From NCBI RefSeq assembly GCF_963082655.1, contig NC_081553.1, positions 18,380,643 through 18,444,642 on the forward strand: a stretch of DNA of 64,000 nt, written 5' to 3'. Below, piece after piece: positions 1 through 11,383 of this stretch; positions within the stretch are counted from its first letter, which is position 1; the number at the start of each line of letters is the position of its first letter. Under the pieces are notes generated by a model, which ran no database searches, was not told the origin of the DNA, and was given only the letters and a program-made list of their open reading frames with translations. This stretch comes from Stomoxys calcitrans (taxonomy: Eukaryota; Arthropoda; Insecta; Diptera; Muscidae). The translations under genes and the position numbers were made by a program.

Positions 1-446
1 GCAAACAAGTGTTTGTTTTCCTTGTTTTTGAAACTGTACCACAATTGTCCTTAAAATTACATTTCCTTTTTCCTTTAGTGCTATCCTGTTTTCTCTAGTT
101 ATGTAATAGCACAGCAACTTCCTTATACCGTTCATGGAGAAGTTGTTGGGGTAGTTGTTGCTGCTGTTGATGTTCATTCGCGTTACTGTTGTTCTTTGCA
201 CACATTGGCACACAGAGGAGGATAATTAAGAAATTCCGGGTTATTAGGTGAGAAAACGTTTCCCTTTATTCTTCCTTGAATTGCCAACGGAAAATAGTGG
301 TTGCCTCAATGGTGACGATTCATTCATCCATCCATCCATCCAACTTTGGCGAAGGCTAGATAGGCCTAGTATTTATTCTAGGGAGCAGAGTTGCCGATTG
401 AGCATGAAATGCTATGGAAACTTAGTTGCTATATCGCCAAATATTT
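1..446. other. Unique-looking non-coding DNA
   Basis: AT-rich sequence with T runs and GTT/GCT triplet stretches near 140-200 and a short ATCC run near 328-342. No open frame with protein-like composition and no match to the repeat families elsewhere in the window. Confidence 0.5.
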
Positions 447-1485
447 AGACCCTACACTGCCACTATGGTGGGCATTAAAATTTTGTGCATTTGTTTGTAA
501 CGCTAAGAAGAAAAAGAGCTAGAGTCATTGATATGTATATCGATCGGCTTAGAATCAGTTCCTGATTCGATTTCGCTATGTCCGTCTGTCTGTCCATGTG
601 TTCTTGTAATCAAGGTACGATTGTCGTAAAATTTTGCAAAAGTTTCCTTTTTGGTTCAAGGTTTTTGAACAGAATCGGTTCAGATTTAGTTATAGCTCCC
701 ATATATATCTTTTATCCGATATGGTATTTTTAGGCTGTGGTTGCCCAAATTTTGATCCGATCCTTACAAAATTTTGGATGAGATGTTTTATTTCGTCAAA
801 ATCAGTCTAGATTTAGAAATAGCTCCTGAATATATATCTTTCATCCGATATGGCCTTTTAAGCCACAGTTTTTGTCCGATTTTTAAAAAATTTAGAATGA
901 GGTGTTTTATTTGACGTTCTCAGGTGTGTGTGAAATTTCGTCAAAATAGGTCCATATTTAGATATAGCTCCCATATATATCTTTCATCCGATGTGGGTAT
1001 TTTAAGGTGGACTTATGGTCCAGATTTAGAAATAGCTCCTGTATACATCTTTCATCCGATATAGCCTTTTAAGGCTGCAGAAACCACAGTTTTTGTCCGA
1101 TCTTTACCAAATTTAGGATGAGGTGTTTTATTTGACATTCTTATGTGTGTGTTTGAAATTGCGTCAAAATCGGAGCAGATTTAGATATAGCTCCCATATA
1201 TATCATTCATACGATGTGGTATTTTTGGGCGAACTTATGGTCCGATCTTCACAAATGCATGAAAATCTGCAAGGAAATTTTTTAAAAATTTTCTATAAAA
1301 AAATTTTTTGTAAACATTTCTTATAAAACATTTTTTTAAGAATTTTTCTAAATTTTATTAAAATTTTCTTTAAAAAAAGTACCACAAAAATTTTGTAAAA
1401 AAAAAATATTAAAAATACAAAAAGTTTTCAAATTTGGACCGTCTCATAAGGGGGCCGCAAACGCAAATGGTAAAGCGAAGCTCAC
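447..1485 (+). mobile_element. Helentron/DINE-1-like element, subtype C, 3' truncated
   Basis: The left edge carries a dyad around CCACTATGGTGG (467-479), then a conserved block ending in ATGTCCGTCTGTCTGTCC (580-597), the short form of the GTCY microsatellite seen in sister copies. Degenerate monomers follow, each with the phrase TAGATATAGCTCCCATATAT and a downstream ATCTTTCATCCGAT (near 690, 825, 960, 1030, 1185). The canonical 3' hairpin and CTTTTACTTG end are not visible; the copy fades into A/T-rich DNA after about 1440. Assignment to DINE-1-like Helentrons rests on layout and not on homology I could test. Confidence 0.5.
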
Positions 1486-1619
1486 CGGGCCAGTAAGTTT
1501 TCTATAAAAGAAAATTTTATAAAAATTTTTTGTTTAAGAAAAATTTTTAAAAATTTTCCATTAAAAAAAATTTTTTTATTCTACATACCAAACTTCTCTC
1601 AAACCAGCAAAAGTTACAT
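1486..1619. repeat. A/T-rich low-complexity tract
   Basis: Runs of AAAATTTT and TTTTTAAAA with little other content, continuing the A/T-rich tail that begins near 1270. Composition resembles, but is not a regular copy of, the 27-bp array at 11384-12030. Confidence 0.5.
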
Positions 1620-2252
1620 CTTCTAGGAACTGAAAAAGGATGATCGAGAGACCGGTTTATATGGAAGCTATATCAGGTTATAGACCGACTTGGACTGTAC
1701 TTGGCACAGTTGTTGGAAGTCATAAAAGAACACTACATTCAAAATTTCAGTCAAATCGGTCAAAAATTGCGGCTTCCAGGGGCTCAAGAAGTCAAATCAG
1801 GAGATCGGTTTACATGGGAGCTATATCAGGTTACAGACCGCTTTAGCCCGTACTTAACAGAGTTGTTGGATATCGTAACAGAACACCGCATGCAAAATTT
1901 CCATCAAATCGGACAAAAATTACGGCTTCCAAGGGCTCAAGAAGTCAAATCGGGAGACCGGTTGATATGGGACCTATATCTAAATCTGAGCCGATATGGC
2001 CCATTTGCAATCCCCAACGACAAAAAAGAAAAAAGAAGTATCTGTGCAGAATTTCAAGCGGCTAGCTTTATGCTTTCGACTGCTATCGTGATTTCGACAG
2101 ACGGACGGACGGACTTATTTGGCTAGATCGACTCAGAACATCGAGACGATCAAGAATATATCCTTTATGGGTTCTTAGACTAATATTTCGAGTTTTTACA
2201 AACGGAATGACTAGATTAGTATACCCCCCTCCTATAGTGGTGGGTATAAAAA
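1620..2252 (-). mobile_element. Helentron/DINE-1-like element, subtype B, truncated
   Basis: Read on the minus strand it starts at the TTTATACCCACCAC end (about 2252), passes a conserved block with CTTTATGGG (2164-2172), a short GTCC microsatellite (2098-2112) and then two to three ~155-bp monomers, recognised by the plus-strand phrases GGCTCAAGAAGTCAA and GGTTTA(T/C)ATGG. It lacks the 3' hairpin end and stops near 1620. It abuts the R repeat directly at about 2253, the same junction seen near 9128. Confidence 0.6.
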
Positions 2253-5058
2253 ATCAATTTGCGTTTGTTTGTCGGTTTGTGTGTTTGTTCCGTATAGACC
2301 CAAAACCGGCTGAACCGATTACCTTGAAATTTTCACAGATTGTGTGGGTTGGTCTGGAAGGAAACAAAGGCTATATAGTTTTTTGATATCGGGAAGGGGG
2401 CGGACCCTCCCCCTTACCCCTAAAGTACTACCCAAAAATAGAAGTGAACCTGTAAGGACAATATGGGATTCAAATGAAAGGTATTCAGGTGAGGAGTACG
2501 AATTTCCTAATAAAGATTGGGTTCAAGTAATTGGGGGTCCGCCCTAGCCCCAAAAGCCCCTAAAATAAGTTTATTTGACAACCATGCCAATATGGGACTC
2601 AAATAAAAGGTATTTGCGAGTAGATTACGATTTGAGTCAGGAAGGAGGAATAGGCTTTATAATTTATTGATATCGGAAGAGGGGCGGACCCTCCCCCGTT
2701 TCCCCCAGAACACCACACAAAATCAAAAGTGTACCGATAAGGGCAATATGGGTATCAAATGAAAAGTATGCGGGAGTCGATAACGAATCTGGCACACAAT
2801 TTCATGTCGAAAAATAAAGGGGTTACCCCAAACGATCAAAATGGGCACATTAGCCAATCACTGTTATGTGGGGTATACAATAGATTCAAAAACGGTAGAA
2901 CCGATTTTCTCGAAATGTTCGCATATTGTATAGGTTGGCCTTGGAGGAAACATAGGCTTTATAATTTTTTGATATCGGAAGGGGGGGCGGACCCTACCCC
3001 TTACCCCTATTCATTAGTATATTACGAATCTGGCATACAAAATCAGATCGAAGTAAAAGGGGTCACCCTACCCCCCAAAAATGTCTCAAATGGGCATATG
3101 ATCCATCATGACTAATGGGACTCAGTTTGTTCGTTTGTTCCGTAGAATCAAAAACAGCAGAACAGATTTTCTCGAAATGTTCACATATTGTGTAGGTTGG
3201 TCTGGAGGGAAACATAGGCTATATAGTTTTCCCATATAGGAAAGGGAGCGGACCCTCCTCCTTACCCCTAAAACGTCGCCCAAAACCAAAAGTGGACGGA
3301 TCGGAACAGTATCGGAATCAAATGAATGGTGATGGAGAGTAGAATACGAATATGGTATTAAAATTTGAGTCTAAGTACCCCAACCCCAAAACTTCCCCAA
3401 ATAGACATATTGGACGTTCATGTCAATATGGGGCTCAAATGAAAGGTATTCGAAATCAGATCGCAGTAAAGGTCATCCTACCCCTCTAAAACTCTCCAAA
3501 TGGGCATAAGACCCATTACGACTATATGGGACTCAGCTGAACCGATTTTCTTAATATTTTCACAGATTGTGTAGATTTATCTGGAAGGAGACTTAGCCCA
3601 TATATTTTTTAGATATCAGATGAGAGCGGACCCTCCCCCTTACCCCGAAAATGGTACTCAAAACCTTGAGGGGACCGATGGGCACAATGTGGGTATCAAA
3701 TGAAAGCAATTGGAGACCAGAAAGAGAATATCGTATTAAAATTTGGATCCAAGTATCCTGCGGGCCGCCCCAATCGCAAAACTGCCTCAAACACTCATAT
3801 TGGACGTTCATATCAATATGCGGCTCAAATGAAAAGTATTCGGAAGTAGATTACGAATCTGGCTTACAAAAGTATCAGATCGAAGTATGGGGGTCCATCC
3901 ACCCCCCAAAACGATACAAATGGGTATAAGACCCATTATGACTATATTGTCTGGAAAACCAAAAGTGGATTGATAGGCACAATATGGGTATCAAATGAAA
4001 GGTATTGGAGACTGGAAAACGAATATCGTATTAAAATTTTAGTGGTGGGCCGCCCTAACCCAATAACTGCTCTAAACAGATATATTCGACGTTCATGTCA
4101 ATATGGGTTTCAAATGAAAAGTATTCGACAGTAGATTACAAATATGGCATACAAAATTAGATCAAAGTAATGGGAGGTCGCCCCACCCCCAAATACCCCC
4201 AAATCGGCATATTAGCCGACCATGGCTGTATGGAACTCAAATGATAGGTATTTGTGAGTAGATTACGAATATGACATTAAAACTTGCGTTCAAGTCTACG
4301 TGGCGCTTTTCTTTCCTAAAATAAGTCGAATAGGTTGATTAACTCATTGTGACAATATGGGACTCAAATGAAAGGTATTTGAGAGTAGAAAACGAATATG
4401 ATATCCAATCTTGGAGACAAGTGTTTGGGGATTCGCCCTAAATCATCCCCTAAACTGAACTTCATTTCGGAATATGGCAATATGGAGCTCAAATCAACGG
4501 TATTTGGGAGTAAAGAACGAATTTGATATCTTTTTCAGGGTTAAGTGCCGTTGACCCCCAGCTCCAAGACCCCCTCCAAACGGCTCATATTTACCAACCA
4601 TGACAATATGGGGCACAAATTAAAGGGATTTGGGAGTGCAGCACGAATTCGATATCCATATTTGAGTCGAAGTGTCTGAGGTGCCATCTCTCCCCTAAAA
4701 AGCACTTCCTATTACCTTAATTATCTCATTACCCTTATTTTTAAAGATTTGTGATGCAATTCGTTTGAAGTTTTTTTGCACTCCTATAGTCACCAAAAAC
4801 CAAACATGGTTTTTATTGTGGGGATCTAGGACCTCGGGGGCTGCCCAAAACCCGCCAAATGGATAAATACACCAATCACGACAATCTAGAGCTCAAACGA
4901 AAGCTGCTCGAGAGAAAAAAAAAAAGAATTTGATATCTAATTGAAGAGACAGGTGGTTGGGGAACCGCCAAGTGTCCGTGTGGCCACCCCATATTTACCA
5001 GAGTCAAAAGAAATGCATTTGGGAGTAAAGTAAAAATTTGCCAGGAACTGAGAAGGGG
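2253..5058 (+). repeat. R-family dispersed repeat, long copy
   Basis: Degenerate modules of roughly 250-600 bp. Each has CAGATTGTGTAGGTTGGTCT-like text, then GGGGGCGGACCCTCCCCCTT, then CAAATGAAAGGTATT and GTAGATTACGAAT phrases. Module starts are visible near 2320, 2915, 3165 and 3555; the tail 4100-5058 is more divergent. All frames are broken by stops, so no coding is supported. The same family occurs inverted at 7336-9128 and 10981-11383 and direct at 13490-14732. Class unknown; it is neither a recognisable LTR, LINE nor TIR element. Confidence 0.65.
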
Positions 5059-5060
5059 TC

Positions 5061-5172
5061 ATACTTCTCACACATCAATGAAAGCTTTCCGATTCAAGTT
5101 TAAACTCAATGATAAGGGACCTTTTTTATAGCCGAGTCCGAACGACATGCCGCAGTGCGATACTACTTTTAG
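5061..5172 (-). mobile_element. tRNA-derived SINE, 3' tail fragment
   Basis: Minus-strand copy of the SINE body: CTTCTCACACATCAATG, TCAAGTTTAAACTCAATGAT, TATAGCCGAGTCCGAACG and GCCGCAGTGCGA are in order. The tRNA-like head with A and B boxes is missing, so this is a broken copy. Confidence 0.7.
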
Positions 5173-7235
5173 GAGAATTTTTTACATAAGAAGAATTTTA
5201 TTCGTCTTGGCAACCCTGCCTTTTGCCTTTACTCTTGTAAGGGGAGAGGGAAAACTACTTTGCGGGATTTTTTTTGAATCGCCAACATTTTCTGGCCTTT
5301 TATACGCCGCCATTCGTCATAGTTTGCAAATAATGAAATAATGAAACAAAAAAATGAAAAAGGCAAGCAAAACTGAGTGACATGACAATATTAACAAATG
5401 TAATTATACGCCATAATGAAAAGACAAACTAAGCTGGCAAAAAAGTAGGCGGCGGCAAAAGACGTCATCACAAATAATAATGAAGCCTTAGCTCTGAACC
5501 ACTGAACTAACGAACTACTGACTGACTGAGTATATTAAAATTGACTCTAGAGGGGTATGCATAATGCCTCTCGCCCTCTATGTTGCAGTTGCGTTAAGGG
5601 CATATGAGGCTTTTACAATCTTTCTCCTCCTTCACGTCCTTGTGCCCAATGAAGTCACATATAATTCGCATAATCTGCCCTCAATTCTTTTTTGTTGTTG
5701 TGTGTCCCAGAGAATATAGGGGAGGCTTGCTTTCATAAAAAAAAAATATTTATCAACAAAAATAGTTGGGCTCTGAATGAATGGAAACGACGAAAAGACA
5801 AAAACGGGGCAGGCATGTAATTAAATTTGATATGAATATATGGTAATGTATGCCTAGTTGGCGTTATCATCGTCGTCATCAACATCAGCGGCAGCATCCA
5901 TTCACAGGCTGGCGTGATGTGAATGAGGAAATGATTCCCATTTGTGTTCGCATAAATTCAAATCATTTATTTCCATTGCATTTTCATATGTGAAATGGAA
6001 TAAAATGAGCATCTATATGCTGGCATATTTGTCACAGCATTCGCAAGTCCTGTGGGCAAGTGGGTGGGGGCATTTTAATGCAATCAGGATAACTCAGCCA
6101 TAAACGTGTATTGAAACTTATGGGCAAAGGTGGACATTTTACTACGCTACAGGCTGGAAAATGCCTTTTCCAAGTGATCAATTACAGCCAACATTCAAAC
6201 TCCAGGCAATCGCCTAAAATATTGATTTTGTTATATTTTTGGAGAGTTTAGATAACACACTATGACACATGGTGTGCTTATCCGCTAGTGATATTTCCTT
6301 TTTTTTGTTCCCCTTGGGACTTGCAAACAAATCCATTCACTTGTAATTACCCCTTGCATCACTTCATTGCTATAGGGTATTGAAATATCCTTTGTGTGTG
6401 TGTGTGTCTCTCTGTGTGCAATGTGTATTCAAATTACATTTTATTGGTGCGATTTCCCCCCGGTACTCTGCTGACTGACCTTAATTTTCCATCATCAATG
6501 CTGCACACCGCCACCACCACTGCGTGCTCACTGCATTTCTATTTGATGCTATTTTTCTGATGATACAGCAGCTCTGGCTATGGAAGCATGCAAACATCCT
6601 GTTTCCATGTAAAATTTAATCCTCGACAAATGCATTGGCTGTTGGCGGATCACTTTGCTCTTCCTACTCACACACACACGCACCCACACAAACACTTGCT
6701 TGCATATATATGAGCATATTTTTGTCTATCATGGTAATCATCTCAATTTTCAACACCGTGTACCATTATACCCCCTCTCACAACATTTTTGTAGTCACCC
6801 TGCTGTTCAGCCTCCCACCCAAAATGAAATCTGTGTCCTTATGGGTGCTGCATGGGTGAGGTGTAGTTGGCTTGCATTCATACATTCATTCCATTCCTAT
6901 CTCATCCCTTTTAGTTTTTCGACCACGTGTGTGTGTGTGTGTGTGTGTGCGAGTTAGAATATTGCGTTGCACAGCTGTTACAATTCCATTTCGGTATATA
7001 TTCACTCTAGAGTTTTATTAGTTTTCTCAAAAACTGTTTAGATTTTTTTTCGGGGTTCTTGCTAATTTTGTGATAAAATTCTACTGACATCATAAAGGAC
7101 AGTGGCTGGAAGAGGGTAAAGTCCAAACAAGAATGGAAATCAAACGTCAAAGAAATTTTCTATGAAAATCAAATTTAGAGGAAAATATATGCAATGTTCT
7201 AGGAAAATTTCAAGGGAAATCTACTTCATTGAATA
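5173..7235. other. Unique-looking non-coding block
   Basis: No dispersed repeat of the window recurs here and no coding frame is convincing. It contains a (GT)n tract at 6392-6406 and a longer one at 6927-6949, plus CA-rich text near 6668-6692. It lies between inverted arms made of R repeat and SINE pieces (2253-5172 and 7236-9128). Confidence 0.5.
6927..6949. repeat. (GT)n microsatellite
   Basis: About 11 uninterrupted GT dinucleotides. The small frames reading through it give poly-Cys/Val artefacts. Confidence 0.85.
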
Positions 7236-7335
7236 TGAAAAGCGCTGATATGTAAAAAGTCCTTTATCATTGAGAAAATCAACTTGAATCGGAAAGCTTT
7301 CATTGAAGTGTGAGAAGTTTGCCCCTGCTAAGTTT
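7236..7335 (+). mobile_element. tRNA-derived SINE, 3' tail fragment
   Basis: Plus-strand tail: CCTTTATCATTGAG, CAACTTGAATCGGA and GTGTGAGAAGTTTGCCCCTG. The head is absent. It faces the minus-strand tail at 5061-5172, across the 5173-7235 block. Confidence 0.65.
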
Positions 7336-7908
7336 CCGGGCAAATTTTTACTCTACTCCCAAATGCCTTTCTTTTGAGTCCTTTATTACCGTATTGGTAA
7401 AATTTTCCGGTTTAGGGGGTATTTCGGGGTGGTCACTTGGCCATTAAAGTAAATCTAAGACTCGTGCTCTACTTTCAAAAACATTTCATATGAACCCCAT
7501 AATGGTAATGATCGGTAAATAAGTTGGGTTTGATAATGGGGGGACCCCAGGGCGTTTGTCACAAAAATGAATATCAATTTCCCGAAAATCAATCAATTTC
7601 CACCCCAAATAGCTTTTAAATAATAGGGACGTATTTTGGGGTAAGGCGGCTCACCAAACAAATGGCTCTATAATGTCGTGATTGGTCTATATATCCATTT
7701 GGCGGGTTTTGGGCGGCTGACGCAGCACCCGACCCCAACAATAGAGACCATGCTTGGTTTTTGGTGACTGTGAGTGTGCAAAAAATTTCAAACGAATCTC
7801 ATTACCAATCTCCGTGATGTGGTATTTTTGAAAATTAGAGTAATGAGAAGTGCTTTTTAGGGCAGACATTTTGACTCAAATCAAATTCGTGCTCCACTCC
7901 CAAAAATT
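7336..7908 (-). repeat. R-family dispersed repeat, divergent part
   Basis: Inverted match to 4730-5058. For example GGCGGGTTTTGGGCGGCTG (7699-7717) is the complement of text near 4839-4857, and CATGCTTGGTTTTTGGTGACT (7750) matches 4790-4808 reversed. No coding frame. Confidence 0.6.
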
Positions 7909-8208
7909 TTGCAAATTTTGCCCATGAACATTCCACCAAGGAACAGGGGCAAATTTCTCACATATCAATGAGTGCAGTCCGATTCAAGTTTAAGCTCAAT
8001 TGTAAGGGGCCTCCTTTTTATAGCCGAGTCCGAACGGCGTGCCGCAGTGCGACACCTCTTTGGAGAGAAGTTTTACTTGGCAAATGTTGCCAGCTTTAGA
8101 AGGCAAACTTTATGCTGCAAACATATTCTGATGGTCTCGCCAGGATTCGAACCCGGGCGTTCAGCGTCAAAGGCGGATGTGCTAACCTCTGCGCTACGGT
8201 GGCCTCCG
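7909..8208 (-). mobile_element. tRNA-derived SINE, near full length
   Basis: Read on the minus strand: GGAGGCCACCGTAGCGCAG with an A-box-like GTAGCGCAGAGGTTAGCA, a B-box-like GGGTTCGAATCC, then the family body (TGGCAACATTTG, AAACTTCTCTCCAAAGAGG, GCACTGCGGCACGCCG, CTATAAAAAGGAGGCCC) and the tail AAATTTGCCCCTGTTCCTT. About 300 bp. An RNA polymerase III internal promoter is expected for such SINEs. Mobilisation would depend on a partner LINE that is not identified here. Confidence 0.8.
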
Positions 8209-8231
8209 CTCCAAATCCCTTTAATTTGAGC

Positions 8232-8367
8232 CTCACAAATGTTGCCAGCATTAGAAGGAGAAAACCACCGCTGAAAACTTTTTCTGATGGTCTCGCCAGG
8301 ATTCAAACGCGGGCCTTTAGCGTCATAGGCGGACATGCTAACCTCTGCGCTACGGTTACCTCAGCTC
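8232..8367 (-). mobile_element. tRNA-derived SINE, 5' half
   Basis: A second minus-strand copy 24 bp beyond the full one, holding the head with the A box (about 8338-8355) and a mutated B-box region, up to TTGCCAGCATTAG. The tail is missing. Either a partial tandem duplication of the neighbouring SINE or an independent truncated insertion. Confidence 0.7.
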
Positions 8368-9128
8368 TAATTCCCTTTAATTTGAGCCCCATTTTGCCAT
8401 GATCGATAAATATGAACCGTTTGGAGGGGGTTTTGGGGCTGGGGCGGTCACCGGCATTTTACCCTGAAAAAAGATATCAAATTCTTTTCAAATACCTTTG
8501 ATATGAGCTCCATATTGTCACAGTCGGAAATTAAGTTCAGTATAGGGGGTGCTTTTGGACGTCCCCCAAACACTTGGCTCCAAGATTGGATTTTAAAGTC
8601 GTTTTCTACTCTCAGCTACCTTTCATTTTTGTCCCATATTGTCACAATAGGTCATTTAACCCACTTGGCGTATTTTTAGGAGGAAAACTGGCACCTAGAC
8701 TGGAACGCAAATTTTTATGTCATATTCGTAATCTACTCCCAAATACCTTTCATTTGAGTCCCATATAGCCATGGTCGGCTAATATGCCCATATGGGGGTA
8801 TTTGAGGGTGGGGCTACCTCCCATTACTTGGACATTATTTTTTATTCCATATTTGTAATCTAATTTTTTATGCCATATTAGACTCACATTTTAATACCAT
8901 ATTCGTATTTTATTCTCCAATACCTTTTATTTGATACCTATATTGTCCCGATCGGTCTACTTTTGATTTTGGGTTGTGTTTTTGGCATAAGGGGGAGGGT
9001 CCGTCCCCCTTCCGATATCAAAAAAATTATGTAGCCTATGTTTCCTTCCATACCAACCTACAGAATCTGTGAAAATTTTAAGATAATCGGTTCAGCCGAA
9101 AATTTCGAGAAAATCGGTTCTGCCTTTT
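8368..9128 (-). repeat. R-family dispersed repeat
   Basis: Complement of the R modules: TACCTTTCATTTGAGTCCCA, GGAGGGTCCGTCCCCCTTCC and AATCTGTGAAAATTTTAAG occur in inverted order. It joins the start of the Helentron-like element at 9127-9129, mirroring the junction at about 2253. Confidence 0.65.
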
Positions 9129-9260
9129 TATACCCTCCACCATAAGATGGGGGGTATACTAATTTCGTCATTCTGTTTGTAACTACTCGAAATATTCGTC
9201 TGAGACCCCATAAAGTATATATATTCTTGATCGTCGTGAAATTTTATGTCGATCTAGCCA

Positions 9261-9344
9261 TGTCCGTCCGTCTGTCCGTCCGTCCGTCCGTCCGTCCGTC
9301 CGTCCGTCCGTCCGTCCGTCCGTCCGTCCGTCTGTCTGTCTGTC
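9261..9344. repeat. (GTCC/GTCT)n microsatellite
   Basis: About 21 tetranucleotide units, mostly GTCC with GTCT at both ends. The SVRP and DGRT repeat peptides read from it are artefacts. Shorter versions sit at the same place in the other Helentron-like copies. Confidence 0.9.
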
Positions 9345-9460
9345 GAAAGCACGCTAACTTCCGAAGGAGTAGAGCTAGCCGCTTGAAATTTTGCACAAAT
9401 ACTTCTTATTAGTGTAGGTCGGTTGGTATTGTAAATGGGCCATATCGGTCCATGTTTTGA

Positions 9461-10538
9461 TATAGCTGCCATATAAACCGATCTTGGGTCTTGACTTCTT
9501 GAGCCTCTAGAGTGCGCAATTCTTATCCGATTGGAATGAAATTTTGCACGACGTGTTTTGTTATGTTATCCAACAACTGTGCCAAGTATGGTTCAAATCG
9601 GTATATAACCTGATATAGCTGCCATATAAACCGATCTTGGGTCTTGACTTCTTGAGCCTCTAGAGAGCGCAATTCTTATCCGATTGGAATGAAATTTTGC
9701 ACCACGTGTTTTGTTATGATATCCAATAACTGTGCCAAGTATGGTTCAAATCGGTCTATAACCTGATATAGCTGCCATATAAACCGATCTTGGGTCTTGA
9801 CTTCTTGAGCCTCTAGAGGGCGCAATTCTTATCCGATTGGAATGAAATTTTGCACGACGTGTTTTGTTATGATACTCAACAACTGTGCTACGTATGGTTC
9901 AAATCGGTATATAACCTGATATAGCTGCCATATAAACCGATCTTGGGTCTTGAATTCTTGAGCCTCTAGAGTGCGCAATTCTTATCCGATTGGAATGAAA
10001 TTTTGCACCACGTGTTTTGTTATGATATCCAATAACTGTGCCAAGTATGGTTCAAATCGGTCTATAACCTGATATAGCTGCCATATAAACCGATCTTGGG
10101 TCTTGAATTCTTGAGCCTCTAGAGTGCACAATTCTTATCCGATTGGAATGAAATTTTGCACGACGTGTTTTGTTATGATATCCAACAATTTTAGCAAGTA
10201 TGGTTCATATCGGTCCATGTTTTGATATAGCTGCCATATAAACCGATCTTGGGTCTTGAATTCTTGAGCCTCTAGAGTGCGCAATTCTTATCCGATTTGA
10301 ATGAATTTTGGCACGTAGTATTTTGTTATGACATCCAACAACTGTGCCAAGTATGGGTCAAATCGGTTCATAACCTGATATAGCTGTCATATAAACAGAT
10401 CTGGGGATTTTACTTCTTGAGCTTCTAGAGGGCCCAATTCCTATCCGATTTGGCTGAAATTTTGCATGACGCATTTTTTTCTTACGTATTTCTTTCAACA
10501 ACTGTGTCAAATAATGTTCAAATCGGTCCATAACCTGA
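9461..10538 (+). repeat. 153-bp tandem monomers inside the Helentron-like element
   Basis: The word TATAGCTGCC, or its mutated form, starts at 9461, 9614, 9767, 9920, 10073, 10226 and 10379, exactly 153 bp apart each time, then at 10539 (160 bp on). Each monomer also carries AAACCGATCTTGGGTCTTGA and a GCCTCTAGAG dyad. Monomers 2-6 are nearly identical and later ones more diverged, which fits recent expansion near the 5' side. Confidence 0.85.
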
Positions 10539-10980
10539 CATAGCTGCCATATAAACCGATCTGGGATCTTGACTTCTTGATTCCTAGAGGTCGCAATTAT
10601 TATCCGATATGCCTGAAATTTTTTACGACGGATCCCTTCATGACCATCAACAAACGTGTTTATTATGGTCTGAATCGGTCTATTGCCCGATACAGCTCCC
10701 ATATAAATCGTTCTCTCTATTTAACTTCTTGAGCCCCCAATGAGCACAATTCTTATTCGAATTGGCTGAAATTTTACACAGGTCTCCAACATATAATTTA
10801 ATTGTGGTCCGAAACGGACCATATCTTGATATCGCTCTAAAAGCAGAGCAAATCTTTTCTTATATCCTTTTTTGCCTAAGAAGAGATGCCGGGAAAAGAA
10901 CTCGACAAATGCGATCCATGGTGGAGGGTATATAAGATTCGGCCCGGCCGAACTTAGCACGCTTTTACTTGTTTAAGTTA

Positions 10981-11383
10981 ATACGGAATAAACGAACCGA
11001 GTCCCATATATCCGTGATTCGCTAATATGCCCATTTTGGGCGTTTTTGTGGGGGTGGGGTGATCCCTTATACTTCGACATGAATTTGTATGCCAGATTCG
11101 TAATCTACTCCTGCATACTTTTCATTTGATACCCATATTGTTCTTATCGGTTCACTTTCGATTTTGGGAGGTGTTTTTGGGGTAACGGCGGAGGAACCGC
11201 CCCTTACGTTATCAGTACATTATAAAGCCTATTCCTACTTACTGACCATATTCGTAATCTACTCCCGAATACCTTTCATTTGAGTCCCATATTGTCATGA
11301 TAGTGAAATAAACCTATTTGAAGGGGTTTTGAGGCTGGGGCCGCCCCCAGGGTATTGGACCCAACTTTTATTATGAAATTCGT
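10981..11383 (-). repeat. R-family dispersed repeat
   Basis: Inverted copy of about 400 bp directly after the Helentron-like 3' end. It has TACTTTTCATTTGATACCCA, GTAATCTACTCC and GGGGTTTTGAGGCTGGGGCC complements of R modules. It ends at the border of the 27-bp array. Confidence 0.6.

Larger units (their letters stand above)
9127..10974 (+). mobile_element. Helentron/DINE-1-like element, structurally complete
   Basis: Best copy of the family. Its ends carry a perfect 15-bp inverted repeat, TATACCCTCCACCAT (9129-9143) and ATGGTGGAGGGTATA (10918-10932). Then come a hairpin TTCGGCCCGGCCGAA (10938-10952) and the terminal CTTTTACTTGTTT (10962-10974). After the left end are a conserved block, an 84-bp GTCC/GTCT microsatellite (9261-9344) and about seven tandem monomers. 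It has no transposase, so it would be non-autonomous. The layout (subterminal inverted repeats, GTCY microsatellite, 3' hairpin) is the one described for DINE-1/HINE Helentrons. The assignment is inference; a fly-specific repeat of other origin remains possible. Confidence 0.65.

Noticed and set aside
9227..9472. SVRPSVRP and DGRTDGRT repeat peptides
   Set aside because: Translation of the GTCC tetranucleotide microsatellite of the Helentron-like element.
9461..10538. CRISPR-like array
   Set aside because: Monomers are contiguous 153-bp repeats without short repeat/unique spacer structure, in a eukaryotic genome.
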